From contig CM034131.1 of the NCBI GenBank assembly GCA_019914995.1, positions 5,054,501 through 5,118,500 on the forward strand: 64,000 bases of DNA. Direction: 5' to 3'. The first letter of the stretch is position 1. Each line of letters begins with the position of its first letter. The position numbers and the translations under genes were made by a program. Shown piece by piece: positions 23,026 to 35,461 of the stretch. Below the pieces are notes generated by a model. It was not told the DNA's origin. It did no database searches and worked only from the letters and a program-made list of their open reading frames with translations. This DNA comes from Acanthochlamys bracteata (Eukaryota > Streptophyta > Magnoliopsida > Pandanales > Velloziaceae).

Positions 23026-25095
23026 ATGGATGACGACGGTATGGACGATCAAAATTTAGAGGAGATAGATGTTGTCCATATTGAACAAAGAGATGAAGTT
23101 CTTCTAATACAAAGAAGAAGTTTCCATCAAAGATGCAACAAAAGTTCTCCAATTTCGAGTGTTGGAAGTAGTTTGGCTTCAGGATCAACATCGACAACAA
23201 CAAAACGTTCAAGAGTCACAATTTCTGAAGTTTGAAATTATTTCACTGCCGAATATACAGTGCAAAGTGACAGTACTAAATCAAAAATGGCGAAATATAA
23301 GTTTTATAAAAAACTTCTAACTACTAATCCTAGTGTAGGAATCCGATATTTAATAGCATAAGGTAAAAAATGCGCTTCCAAAAAAAAATCGTAATGAAAC
23401 CTTCACCAACTAAACTTTAATTCAATACAGATTGTTCGGTAAGTATTTCGTCTTATCATTCTAATGTAGTTAGAGAATATCTTGACCGTATAATTTGTAC
23501 TATTAATTTATTTATTAATTTTGGTGAGTCATTTTTTTATAAAAAGCATATTAAAAAAGTATATGTCCACAATTTCAAAAGACTAGTAGAACAACTAATA
23601 AAAGCGATATTATTATTTATTAAAATAAATTATGTACTATATTAAAATTTGAATTAAGTTCATTAAAATTTTCTATTGCGTTAACATTTGATATTTGCAG
23701 CGGTAGTGCTAAATAAAATTATTTAAATATTGTTGCACATTATTTAGATTCATAATGGATTATGCAAAAAAATATTATTGGGTTTAGACTTATTGATTCC
23801 ACACATAATGCTAAAAGTATTTTTAAGCGCATTATAAGTGAAGTTAAAGAATGGGACATAAACAACCACATTGTCTCCATCAAACTAGATAATGCTTTAG
23901 CAAATATCAAAACAATTCAATTTTTTAAGGTGGAGCTAAGCTTATACATTGGAAAAATTTTACTATATCAACGTTGTGATTGCCATATTATCAACTTGAT
24001 TGTACAATTAGGTATGCAATTGGTAAGTGAATAGATTAATGATATTTGTGTTGCTATTTTTTAGATTACTAGCTCAAACTAACGTTTAGCTGAATTTAAA
24101 AAATATTGCATAGCAGAATATCTAAAACCCCAAAAAGGTTCAACCTTGATATGCCAGTAAGATGGAATTCTACTTATTTAATATTAAAAAGTATTTTAGA
24201 TTATAAAAATATGCTTAGGATTTTTTATAATATAAGAATGGTAACAATATATTTACTGAAACTCATTGGATTATTCTTGAAAAACTTGTAAAATTTTTAG
24301 AAACTTTTTATGATGCTACTGTTTTATTATCTGATATTTACTATTCTATTTTTCTATTAATTTTACATTCAATTCTTAATATAGCGGCTATGTTACATTT
24401 ACATGTCACAAATCAATTACTTGGACCTATAGTTACAATAATAACTAAAAAATTTAAAACATATTGGTCTGATATTCCTCTTTTATATTGTTTTATTTTT
24501 ATATTAGATCCTAGATTTAAATTTGTGTATTTTTCTAATACTTTTACATATATTTGTATGTATTTAGATATTTCTGATATTTAATTGCAAATAACTAACG
24601 TTCGTAATAAGCTATTGAAGTTTACGATCTTTATGAAGTTACGTTTGATAATTTGCAGAATCAACAACAGTAGGCGACAACGGTATAAACTCATCTAAGT
24701 AAGAAAAAAAAAAAACGATCAATTGGTATTTGATCTCTGTCAAGCCTGGTTCAAATTCAACACCATCTTCAACTTCAAACAACATGCAATCTTCTTCGGA
24801 CTTGAACAAATATTTTAAAAGAGATACCGTCATTGTAGGAGACAATAAAAAATTAGAAAATTTTAATATTTTGAACTAATGGAAGACACATTCAACAAAA
24901 TATTCAGTATATTTTCAGTTAGCACATGATATTTTGACTATTCCTATCTCAACGATGTCTTTAGAATCGGTATTTAGTACAGCCGGAAGAATAGTTGAAA
25001 AATGGCGAACACAACTTACTAGTGAGATTGTTGAAATGCTTTGTCTGAATGACTGGAAACTTGCGGTAAAAAGTACAGCATATAACTCACAATAA
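23026..25095 (+). pseudogene. hAT-family (Ac-like) transposase relic
   Basis: Family: cut-and-paste DNA transposase with a BED zinc finger, RNase H-like core and C-terminal hATC dimerisation region. Seen in order: a 69-codon acidic/Ser-rich N-terminal frame (23026-23235), a core block at 23762-24034 (IIGFRLIDSTHNAK, IVSIKLDNALAN), a block at 24106-24210 (FNLDMPVRWNSTYL), a block at 24390-24540 (KTYWSDIPLLYCFIFILDPRFK) and an hATC block at about 24857-25080 (YFQLAHDIL, ISTMSLESVFSTAGRI, VEMLCLNDW). Frames change between blocks and stops interrupt them, so it is dead. Terminal inverted repeats and an 8-bp target duplication were not identified. Confidence 0.88.
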
Positions 25096-26891
25096 AAGCC
25101 TGACTGAATAATTTTCAAAATTATTTTTAAGTAAAAATATTCTTAAGTACAAGTTAAAATATATAATTATATACGTATATGAAATTTATAAAAAGTTTTT
25201 ATATTTAATAATATTTTTTAAAATTATTTTTTTAATTTTTAATTTTAAAAATAAATAAATATAATAAACAAACGGATTGAACCGAGCTTTAAAATTTGCA
25301 CCCTAGCTGTGCCGTGCCGACCCATCTGTTCTTACACCTTTATTTTCGAGCGAGGTAAGTAAACAAAATAGACATTGACAATAGTTACCACTTGAATTAA
25401 AAAAGAAAAAGAAGAGAACGAATATCGATCAATTTTTATTATTTTATATGAGATTCATAATGTTTATACTACTATATATATATATATATTTTTTATTTCG
25501 AAGGCTTCTAAATTTAGAATTTTATTATTACGGCATGTGTGATAAACTGCTATAAAGTACAGAGGACATTAAATAAGGATGGGTATCCAAAACCAATTTT
25601 GAGATGAAGAGGCTCGATTGTGCAATTCCAGCTTTCTTTTTGATAATTGGCGGATAGATATTGCAAATAATTGCTCCACCAGTGGAGCTGTGGCGCATAC
25701 GACGAAATGAATGTTTCTTTGTTATCAATAGAGAGCATGCCAGCTGAAAGAAGAGTGAAAAAGGCGAGTACTGGAGTTGCAGTAATAAAACAGAAACCCA
25801 AGGACAGCACAAACGTAGAAAGTTTTTTCAGTTAGTTACTTATTAGTGCAAATTTGGCCTTAGTTACTTATTTCGATTTTTTATTTTTAACAATTTATAA
25901 TATTTTAAATTTATTTAAAATTTTAAAAATATATTAACAAATAATAATGTCAATAAAATCGTTATATAAATAATATTTATTTTATTTTTAAAGTAAAAAC
26001 ATAAGCTTATTTTTTAAAAAGTTTCAAAATAAATTTTTCTAAAAAAATTTATTTGATGCAACTCCAAACGATCACTTAAGTACTATTTGGCTAAGTTTTT
26101 CAATTTTTTTATTATTCAAAGTTTTATTTCACATTTCCTAATGAATTTTAAAATATTTTACAAGAATTTTTGAAAATACAAAAAAATTCTATACAATATA
26201 TTATTATTTATTATATTTTTTAATTAATAAAAAATAAAGTTTTCTTTTAAAAATAGTAAATTTATTCCTATATCATTCGCCTTGCATTTTCTTTGAATCT
26301 CTTATGAGTTGTGAGTAACTCCATTGTTTGCTTTATAAGATTTTGGGTTGAAGACTTGATACTTTTAACAAGGTTTAGACCAACTAGCACCAACCATTTA
26401 CATACAACTCTGGCAATAACACGGTCAGACACCATAATAGAGCTTAATCCCTAATAGAAATCAACACCGATCAAAACTTGTTTCCACCAAAATAGTAAAT
26501 CCAAATTATTTCAGCCTTCGCAGCATGATAAGAGCTTTCTCTAAAAGGATTCAACATTCTATATTACAGATCATAATTTCAAGCAGTCCTTATATCTTAC
26601 CGGAGAGTTCAATTTAACACATGATATCAGGATGGTGGCTGCTTTCCCATGTCCTAGTAACACAAATTCCAAAATATATTAATTGATAAAACAAATAATA
26701 CAAAGAAAAAGCACCAAAGTTGAGAGGTATGTTTACTATGCAAGATGGGGCTTAAGACCTTAGATAATTCCCCAGATCATATGAGACACAAACATAAAAC
26801 TGCTTATGGAAAGAAAGGACAACATGAGGGAATAGCTTGAAGAGCAACATAGCTTCTGCAACAACCTTGATACTCCTCAAGAAGATCAAAC
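25096..26891. other. AT-rich non-coding stretch with eroded MITE-like sequence
   Basis: About 25130-25270 is almost pure A/T. An (AT)n run is at about 25474-25490. 25850-26270 resembles two eroded Tourist-like MITEs head to tail, with text such as TTTTGAAAATACAAAAAAATTC, but without clear TAA-flanked ends. 26300-26890 is probably the 3' flank and untranslated region of the CSU1-like gene on the minus strand. Confidence 0.4.
25550..25810 (-). other. Unassigned open frame with hydrophobic N-terminal half
   Basis: An 86-codon frame with a membrane-like segment near its start (FCFITATPVLAFFTLLSAGM) and then a mixed aromatic/polar stretch. Composition is more protein-like than the AT-rich surroundings. 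It could be a stranded exon of a membrane-protein gene. I do not recognise the family, and no neighbouring exon was found. Confidence 0.25.
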
Positions 26892-28761
26892 TCATGTCTT
26901 GGCAGCTGGCCTCACAAGACCGAGACCAGAGCCACTACCCAGGTGCTTAAACTCTCTAGCTTCCAGTTGATCACCGTGTCCAGCAAAACCAGTCCCTCCT
27001 TTCTCTAGGAGAATTAAATTTTTTTCCTTGCATTCCTTATTGCACACAAGACAAACCTTATCTGTAGCTAGGAACTTGTCTGAACACTTTTTGCAGGAAA
27101 CATGTCCACAGGTATTAATAGCCACGAGGGAGTGCCTATTTGTAAGGGTATCCTTGCAGCTAGGACAAATAAAATCGCTTTCCAGTTTGGCATTCTTCTT
27201 ATTTTCACTTGTATCCTCACAGAAATACACCGGGAACAAAGATTTCAAATTCAGCTTCTCTTTACCTTCTGGACAGACGGTATCATTGGATGGAGCGTCC
27301 ACCTTAACAGGTGCTTTTGGAGTAGCAGAAGGCAGCCAGAAAGCTCTCATATCGCGAAGAGCTTCCTCCTCGTAAGAAGTTACTTTTACGCTGTTTGCCC
27401 CTTGAAATCCATTTTTGCTACGAGCATAGTTTCGGTCACTGTATTGTGGAACTGCACCATGGTTTTGGTGATCAAAAGCATCAAGCTCACGAGCCTTCTG
27501 CAGCAATTGCTTCTCTTCTTCTTCCTCTTTTTCTTGTTTCTGTTGTGCAGCATAGGCAGCAAGCTTCCTGTCCACAGAAAGTACATAATCATGCCATGAT
27601 CATTTTGGGTACAGACTCATATACTTGATGGGCTGTCCACAGTTTACTAAAAGATAAAGAGCTAGAACTAATTTAGGCATCGTAAATTGCAAACATATCA
27701 AGCCAATGTATGCAGTTGTTACTAGATGTAGATATTCAGAGAAATCGAGAGCAGTTACTGAAAAGATGTCTTCTCTAATTACATGAGAAAGAATAGTCTC
27801 CAAGCATTTGGGAATATAATAACCCCTAAGCAGAATACCCTAAACAAGGAATATGTATAGGGATTTGGAGTTTTAGTTCCATTTGCAATTAAAAGGACTA
27901 ATATGGTCACCCTGATCAATGTATACTACAAATTAACATTATGAACACCTCTAACATTTAAACTACCCGTAATCCACCAAAAACAGAAAACAAGATTCGT
28001 GGCAACAACACTCCCATGGTCTCCTATTCTGTTACTGCCCCAAATTCCCTATACAAGAGACTAGGTCTTCTGCATGAGGCACAATACAAATGCAGCCCTC
28101 AAAGTTAGCAGGTAACAAAATCACATGCGAACTCCACCACTACCTTGCTTTATTATATAGTTATGGGTTCAAAACGAAGCAGTTCATGCATCTACTGCCA
28201 ACTGAAAAGGGACTATACAAAATATAAACAAAAAACATTGCTTCAAAATCCACTATATTGCCATCCCCATGCAATAGTAAGACATTCTCAAGTGACAGAT
28301 TCTTTAGTTGCATTTTTTAGTGGAAAAAAGTAGATATTCAAATACTACAAGTAATTTAGTACCAAACAAAAACCACCTAACCAGAACCAACTTATTAACA
28401 AACAGCAAGATTAAACATAATTTCACATGAGCAGCACGCATCCATAGCATGAATTAATCAAACATAAACCAATAAAAATCCACAAATTGAACGAAATCAG
28501 CTTAAAAAGAAACCAAACAAACCTTTTAATGTCCTTTTTCTGAGCTAGAAGGCACTCGAGAATACACTCCTTGCAAAAGAGGTGACCTTTAGGGCAAGAC
28601 ATAGCAGAGACGAGAGGTTTCAGGCAAAGGCAACAAGCATCGAAGGGTTTGATCGAGTCCTTCCCAAGTCTCTCCCTCTGAGTTCCGTAACCAAGCTTCC
28701 TCTTCTCCTCGTAGGTAAAGAAAGCCAAATCATTATTGTTCTTGCTGTGTCTCTGCGGCAT
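26892..28761 (-). CDS. CSU1: CSU1/NOSIP-type RING-finger E3 ubiquitin ligase
   Basis: The Arabidopsis homologue (COP1 SUPPRESSOR1) is a RING E3 ligase that limits COP1 level. The animal counterpart is nitric-oxide-synthase-interacting protein. Two exons, 28761-28523 and 27567-26892, joined through a split Arg codon (AG|G) with a GT-AG intron of 955 bp; 304 residues, full length. Residues 1-80 hold the conserved N-terminus (MPQRHSKNNNDLAFFTYEEK) and a partial Cys/His cluster (C43, C44, C46, C56, H60, C63, C66) of the RING/U-box-like fold. A Glu/Gln-rich helix likely to coil lies at about 88-110. The second RING at 214-255 keeps C214, C217, C233, H235, C238, C241, C252 and C255. The C-terminus is Gly-rich (GSGSGLGLVRP). 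The join KKDIKR|KLAAYAAQQ matches the family without gaps. No lesion seen. Confidence 0.93.
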
Positions 28762-29985
28762 CTTCTCCCTAAAACCCCCTTTCCTTTCTCTGATTCAACT
28801 TTTGCGGGTGACGAAGAGAGAACAGAAGCCCGAATCTGATCTAACAATCGATGGGAGGAGAAGTAAAAAAATAAAAGGAGACGCTTTTGCTTTTATCGAG
28901 TCGCTTTCGAGTCGATTCGATCTGGTCGAGCCTGATTTTGGTCTGACCGTGGACAACCGCTCTGAGATGCACTTGCTAAACCCAACGTAACGTTTTATTT
29001 TCCCTTCAGCCGATCATGACATTTCGTAGTTGCCGTAGTGATTTTGTCGGTGACAAACCTGTTGTTGACCTTGTGTTCTATAAAGAGTGATCCTTGTGAA
29101 CTATTCTGTCAAGGAAATGTTTTCCAGGTGGAATAATGAGCTTGCTCAGTACGCACATATATGTATGAGAACATATTTTGCCTCACCCTGCTTCTTTTGT
29201 TGTATTCCGTACGCATGTATTTGTAAGGACATCCGCGGTTATGCTACCTTGAATAGGAGGGATGTAGGTTCAGGTTGGAACTAAGGCCGCTTTTACGAGT
29301 GCCTTCTGATAAAATTTTTAATTTTTTAATTTATATTTTTAATAAAATTTTATAATATTATATAAAATTTATTATAAATTGTATAATATAAAATTTATTA
29401 TTATTATTTTTTAAAATAAAATAAAAACATTTTTTATTTTATAAGTATTCCTACTCTCAAAGCCATCAAGTCCAATCATGTCTATTAGCAGTGACGAGCC
29501 AGGCCGGTTTGGTTATATATGTCCGATCGGACCATGTTTGATTTCTGACTAACAGAATGCTCGGCTAGGTCGGTTCGTCAACTTTTTTGTTTTTTGATAA
29601 ACTTTTCATGTTTTCAATCATTTCTCAAACTTATAAAAACTCCTACTTTTTATTTATGCACTTCATTCTCAAATTTCAAATTTACTTTGCCTCCTTAAAA
29701 TCTCAAAAATATAATATTAATAATAATAATTTCAAGCAGGTTGGTCAAATCATAAAATTTTTATCCAAACTGGTCTTGACCATATTTACACCTCCACGGT
29801 AACATTCAAGATATTTCTGTCTCATCAAATCTTGCGGTCGTGTCTGCGTATTCCATTTACTTCATATATGATTAGTGAGAGATTATTATGAAATTTCAGA
29901 ACAATTTGAAGTTCACTAGTACTAACAATCATGCAGTAAACATGATGTCCCGTTTTTTGAGCTCCATGCAGGGCACTCCTTTAAC
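28762..29985. other. Upstream region of the CSU1-like gene and intergenic sequence
   Basis: The first 100-200 bases should contain the promoter and 5' UTR of the minus-strand gene; I saw no clear TATA element. 29290-29455 is A/T-rich and resembles an eroded MITE. 29490-29800 carries transposon-end-like text (TATTTACACCTCC at about 29784, resembling hAT termini), but no complete element. No gene seen. Confidence 0.4.
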
Positions 29986-29989
29986 TGGA

Positions 29990-32540
29990 GCAATAGAATT
30001 CATACTTCACTCTCAGAAGATTGGATTGATGAGAAGTCAAAGCTGGACAAAATGCTTTCAGGATTCTCAGAAAGGATTACCACTGATCTCGGAAACGGAG
30101 GTATATCAACTTCAATAAGGCCCTGAAGAATTTGAACAACCTGACCGATCGTCGGCCTACGATCCTCATCATCCTGTATGCACCAACAAGCGACCTTGCA
30201 AGCTCTTGTAATCTCTTCCAAATCAGCTTTTGCCTTCCAACCTTTCATGCAGAAGAGGAAGAATATCTCCTTCGCTTATTTTTCTTGAAGCATATACAGG
30301 AAAGAAGTGAGCTCCATCTAATCCCCAGTTCCTCTTGCCAGATATAATTTCAAAGGGCAACCTTGCAAGCTCTTGTGTTCTCTTCCAAATCAGCTTTGCC
30401 TTCCAACATTTCATCCAGATGAGGAAGAATATCTCCTTCTCTTATTTTCCTTAAAGCATGGACGGGAAAGAAGTGAGCTCCATCTGATCCCCAATTCCTC
30501 TTGCCAGATATGATTTCAAAGAGCATAAGCCCATAGCTTTACAGTACGTCTGCCTTGGCTGTGACCTTTACACCAGAGATCCACTCAGGTGCAAGGTATC
30601 CCTCTCAGTGTTGTCAGCACTCTGCTGAAATCCCGACCCAAAAGCTTTGCTAACCAAAATCTGCTACTTTAGGAGTGCAGGAGGAATCCAACAAGATGTT
30701 CTCTGGCTTGATATTACAGTGTATAATACGATCTCTACATTCCTCATGAAGATAGACCAATCCTCTAGCCGTACCGAGAGCAATCTGATACATCCAGTCC
30801 AAAACTGATTCTTTGTTTTTAAATAACTGGCAGCCAGCACACACTAGCAACCTTCTGTTCCCTTCAGAGCAGAAACCACGGCGGCGTACGAGATTAATGT
30901 GCTGAATTGTAGCAATAGTGTTTACTTCACTGCAGAATTGCTTCTCACCTTGTTAGATGCCTTCAAGCTTCTTAGCAGCAATTTCGGTGAATCTGGCAAA
31001 ACCCCTTTTGAACACAGAACCAAATCCTCCAACCCCCAACTTCAAGGAGAAGTTCTAGGTCACAAGCTGCAAACAATCGCTGTAGGTGTACATAACTAAA
31101 GTACCGTCCACTTCCTTTGTTGAATCTAACAACCATTTGCTTTGCTTAGGTGCCTTCTGTGGATAAGAAATCCAATGGCTGTCAGGAAAGCTAATAAAAC
31201 TATGGCGGCGCCAATAACTGACCGGAAGACCAATCCTTTGTTGCTCATAGGATCTGGCAGTCTGAAGTAGCAAGCTGAAGGTAAAGGGTGTGAACCCTTC
31301 CATCAAATGGCTGTGATATGAATACGCTATATGAATATGCAGAACAAGAGTAATTCTTCAAGCAAGTAGTCTGACAATCACCTAAACTCGCAACTGTCAG
31401 GTTCCGAGAATTAAGAGGTAAACGAACATCATCCATCCGAAAGAACTTAACCTTGTCTGAATTAGCTGAGCTGCCGCTACCGCACTGTAATGCTGTGTTG
31501 CTCACACACCTAGAGGACCAGTCATTCAATGCCCAACCCAGTGGGAAGCTTGTCTAAAGCCCTTGACGCAATTGCAAAATGGCAAAGCTTTCTCGTTGTA
31601 GCTGCCAAATGCCCCACAGACACCGAAGACCTCGAAATTGTGTTGTAGCCTTTGACCGAAAGAGAATCCATTCATTGCCATTAGGAAACCTAATAAAATG
31701 CATACTCTGTCCATAAGTATCCATATTAACCTCTTGCGTAAGATTCTTTGACTGTGTAAGTGAAGGAACTCTCATTGGTATTGTTGACATAGTTGAAATC
31801 ATAGACATAATAATCCAAGTCATCTTCGGAATAAGGCTAAATGTCTGGCCATCCCAAGGTCCGCTAGTCCAATATATATTGGACAAATTCCGTAATGTGA
31901 AGATTTGGCTACTCCGCTAGGATTCATCTCAAGTAAGAACACTCCAGGAGCAGGATCACTCTGGCTCTTCAATGAAGTGAGCTGTTGTGTTTACTTTGTT
32001 AGTTTATTTACACCAAGCTTTGCACCAGAGAGCCAAGTATCGCTTGGGTGATCAAAGCTTTGCCACAATATATTAGATGGATTTAACCTATCTCATAAAA
32101 GGAAATTATCGGTATCATTCAACAGCAACAGTAGGAACTAGACTTTAAGGTGGTAAGATCGGTGGACCAAATCACAGATTGTGATTCATTTGAAAGAACC
32201 AAGTTTCCATCTTTAAAATTCTTGAGCTCAGAAATCATGTGGTTTGTGATCGGTGTTTCTCAATTGGCAACCCAAACTTGGGTAAATTCAGAGATCTTGT
32301 TGGTGTTTTACCAAATACCCAAATACCCAAGTAGTAGTTAGAAATGTTCCCTGATTTAAAAGAAGCCAAGTTTATAGTTTCCGCCATTAGAGACTAGTGT
32401 TTGATCAGCAGAGATTGAACTATTGAAGGATGGTCTCTGTTTCTGCTACTGAAGCATTGAAAAGGTTATGCCAAGCAAAAAACAAGAAGAGGGGTTTGAG
32501 ATGTTCTTGGTGGTGAGCTTGATACATGGTTGTGTAAAGA
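29990..32540 (-). pseudogene. G-type lectin S-domain receptor kinase pseudogene (At2g19130-like)
   Basis: Reads on the minus strand as a broken copy of the intact kinase at 42552-45032, collinear from signal peptide to C-terminal tail. Recognisable parts: B-lectin region (about 32000-32400), S-locus glycoprotein region with WTSGPWDGQ (about 31850), EGF/PAN-like part (31245-31720, for example LKNYSCSAYSYS), the juxtamembrane segment, and kinase pieces with GTARGLVYLHEECRD and KVADFG (30650-30850). Lesions: many frame changes and stops. The catalytic loop reads HCNIKPEN where the intact paralogs have HCDIKPEN, so the catalytic Asp is lost. A 168-bp tandem duplication sits in the kinase C-lobe (30191-30526). 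A copia element sits in its 5' flank at 32623. It cannot encode an active kinase. Confidence 0.93.
30191..30526. repeat. 168-bp tandem duplication inside the kinase pseudogene
   Basis: CCTTGCAAGCTCTTGT occurs at 30193 and again at 30361. The following text (TTCCAAATCAGCTTT, GAGGAAGAATATCTCCTT, AAGAAGTGAGCTCCATCT, CTTGCCAGATAT) repeats at the same 168-bp spacing. 168 bp is 56 codons, so the duplication alone would not shift frame. The copies differ at several positions, so it is not very recent. The intact paralog at 42552 has a single copy. Confidence 0.9.
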
Positions 32541-32622
32541 ATTGGAGAAAAGGTTTGTGAGTCTGCAAATGAATAATTTGGTTTGGAAGAAAAGAACTTG
32601 TCATGTTTGCCTTTGTTGTTCG

Positions 32623-32744
32623 TGAAACAATCGATAGAATTGAATATAATGAAAATACTTAATGTTAGAATTTACACGTACAAATATATATAAAGTACAG
32701 ATAATGAACTTGTTTTATATACAGTCCGATAATATAGTCCAATA
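32623..32744 (-). repeat. 3' LTR of the copia element (122 bp)
   Basis: On the plus strand it reads TGAAACAATCGATAG... to ...TAGTCCAATA. On the element strand it therefore starts TATTGGACT and ends TTGTTTCA. It is preceded on that strand by the purine-rich tract TTTGAGGGAAGA, the polypurine primer. The starting TA in place of the usual TG is shared with the 5' LTR. Confidence 0.88.
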
Positions 32745-35461
32745 TCTTCCCTCAAATTTATGATGGGTCAAACAACATGAGTTTGTTTGATAATATTTGA
32801 AATCTCGGTGTTGGATGCTATTTTGTAAAAAGATCTGCTAGATACAATATGTGATAAAAAAATAGTAACTGACAGAAAATGCTCACGAACGAAGTGACAG
32901 TCAATTTTAATATGTTTCGTTCGTTCATGAAAAACTGAATTACTTGCAATCTGAATAGCACTCCGATTGTCACAGTAAAGAAGAGTAGCTCCTGTAAATG
33001 TAACCCCTATACAGTAAGTAATCTCCGCACATGAATAATCTCTCTTGTGGTAGCAGTCATAGCTCGATATTCAGCTTCTGTTGAAGAACAAGCAACAACT
33101 TTCTATTTCTTACTGCGCCACGAAATTAGTGAATCACCAAGGAATAAGCAGAAATCTGTAGTTGATCTTCTAGTGGTTGGATTACCAGCCCAATCTGCAT
33201 CAGTAAAATCTCGAAGTTCTAAAGTAGATGTAGAAGACATAAATAGAGAACGAGTAATAGTGCCTTGAAGATATCTGAGAATTCTGAATAAAGCGCTATA
33301 ATGTGCTGATCGCGGTGCAGAAACAAATTGACTAACGACACTTACTGCATAAGAAATGTCCGGTTTAGTCATACAAATGTAGACAAGCTGACCAACAAGT
33401 CGTCTGTACCGAGTAGGATCTGTGAGAGGCTCACCATCTGTAGGACAAAGTTTCACATGGAGCTCTAAGAGAGTATCAACCATCCGACTACCAGATAAGC
33501 CTGCAGATGTAATAATATCAGAAGTATATTTTTGTTGATAGATAAGAATTTCTTAGTACTTTGCGCAATCTCCAATCTAAAAAAATAGCGTAAATATCTA
33601 AGATCCTTCATCTAAAATTGTTGATGAAGGGGCTTTTTCGTGGCTGCAATACCTACAATATCATCTCCTGTTAAAATCATATCATCTACATATAATAACA
33701 GGAGTACCCGCCCTTACGGTGAGGACCGCACAAATAAGAAGTGATCCTAAAAACTCTACTGAAAGCTTGTCTTTGTAATAGCCCGTCGAAAGCACTCAAA
33801 CCAAACTCTAGGAGCCTGTTTGAGTCCACAAATAGCACGACGAAGACGACATACATGATCTAGAGGAATAGAAAGATTTGGAGGTGGCTGCATATAAACA
33901 ACCTCCGATAATGTACCATGAAGAAAAGCATTCTTCATATCCATCTGATAAAGAGGCCACTGACGTACAGCATCGACTGGTAATAGAGTGCGAACAGTAG
34001 TCATATGGGCAACAAAAGCGAATGTCTCATCATAATCAATCCCATTCTCCTGAGTAAAATCTCTACCAACAAGACGCGCCTTATGCCTCTCAACGGAGCC
34101 ATCACGCCGATATTTAATCTTAAAAATTTATTTGCAACTGATAAGTTGTACTCTCTCCGGTAATGGAACTATATTCGAAGTACTTGTCTGCTGAAATGCA
34201 CGAAACTCCTCTGCTATTATTTTTCGCCACTCAGGGTACTTAATTGCCTCTTAATAAGAATTAGGTTTACGAGTGGTATAAATAACAGTAAGAAATGAAT
34301 GAAATTGAGGAGAGTATGAGGTGAGTATGGTAAAACCACAAACTTATCTAGTGGGCCTGAATAGTCTGGTGTAAAACAAGTAGGAGGACGATGAGGGCGT
34401 TGTGACTACCGAACAAATGGTGGTGAAATTAGAGAAGAATGGGGAGAATTCTCGTTAGCCAGCATTTGTGTCGTCAAAAAATGGGCGGTATCAATAGAGT
34501 GAAGTAATGAAATAGGATCTATAGACATATGAGAGGAGTCAGTGAGCTGGATGAAAGAGAATGTGATGGTGTTAGAAATTGAACATCAAGAAGTGAAGTG
34601 GAGTGGAAAAATAAGAAGAGTGCTAAGAAAAATGACGTGACGAGAAATGCGAAGTCGGCGTGCTGTGGGATCATAACATCGATACTCCTTATATTCAGAA
34701 CTAATGCCAAGCAAGACACACTTGACTGATCGAGCAGTCAATTTTGTCCGCTCAGTCGGAGGAAGTAAAACAAAACAAGTGCACCCAAAAATACGGATCA
34801 TATTATACTCTGGAGGAGATAAAAATAAACTCTTATGAAGTATCTTTTCAGACAAAACAAACGACGGGATAATATTGATAAAATTAATAGAGGTAAGAAT
34901 AGCTTTTGCTCAAAAAATTTGAGAAACTAAAGAGGAGAGTAAGAGAGAGCGAACAGTTTCAAGAATATGACGATGTTTACTTTCTGCTACTCCATTCTGT
35001 TAAGATGTATAAGGACAAAATTGTTAAAAAAGGGTGATATGAGACTGTAAGAAGGATCTCATAGTAGAAGATGTATATTCACGAGCACCATCAGAACGAA
35101 AAATCTTAATTCGAATATTAAACTGAGTATGAACCATAGTGCTGAAAGTGTTATAAATAGTAGAAACTTTAGAACGATGACGGATAAGATAAACCCAAAT
35201 GTAACGAGTATAGTCATCAATGAAACTCACATAGTAAACAAAACCAGTCATAAATGGGATTGGAACTGGTCCCCAAATATCAGAATGAACTAAATCAGAA
35301 GCATGAGAAGTTTTAGATAAATTTTGATGAAAAGGTAAAGCTGAATATTTTGCTAACTTACAGCTAGTACATGAAAATAAAGGAGAAAAAGAAACTCGCC
35401 CAAGAGCTCCATTATCGATGAGACTCTTTAGACGAGAATCAGAAATATGATCTAAACGTCT

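Noticed and set aside
27102-27599. 165-codon plus-strand open frame
   Set aside because: Antisense shadow of exon 2 of the CSU1-like gene, which has full family similarity on the minus strand.
34400-35300. Separate gene models for the minus-strand frames at 34519-35251
   Set aside because: They are frame-shifted parts of one copia integrase (SDGAREY, IRIFGCTCFVLLPP) and belong to the retrotransposon.
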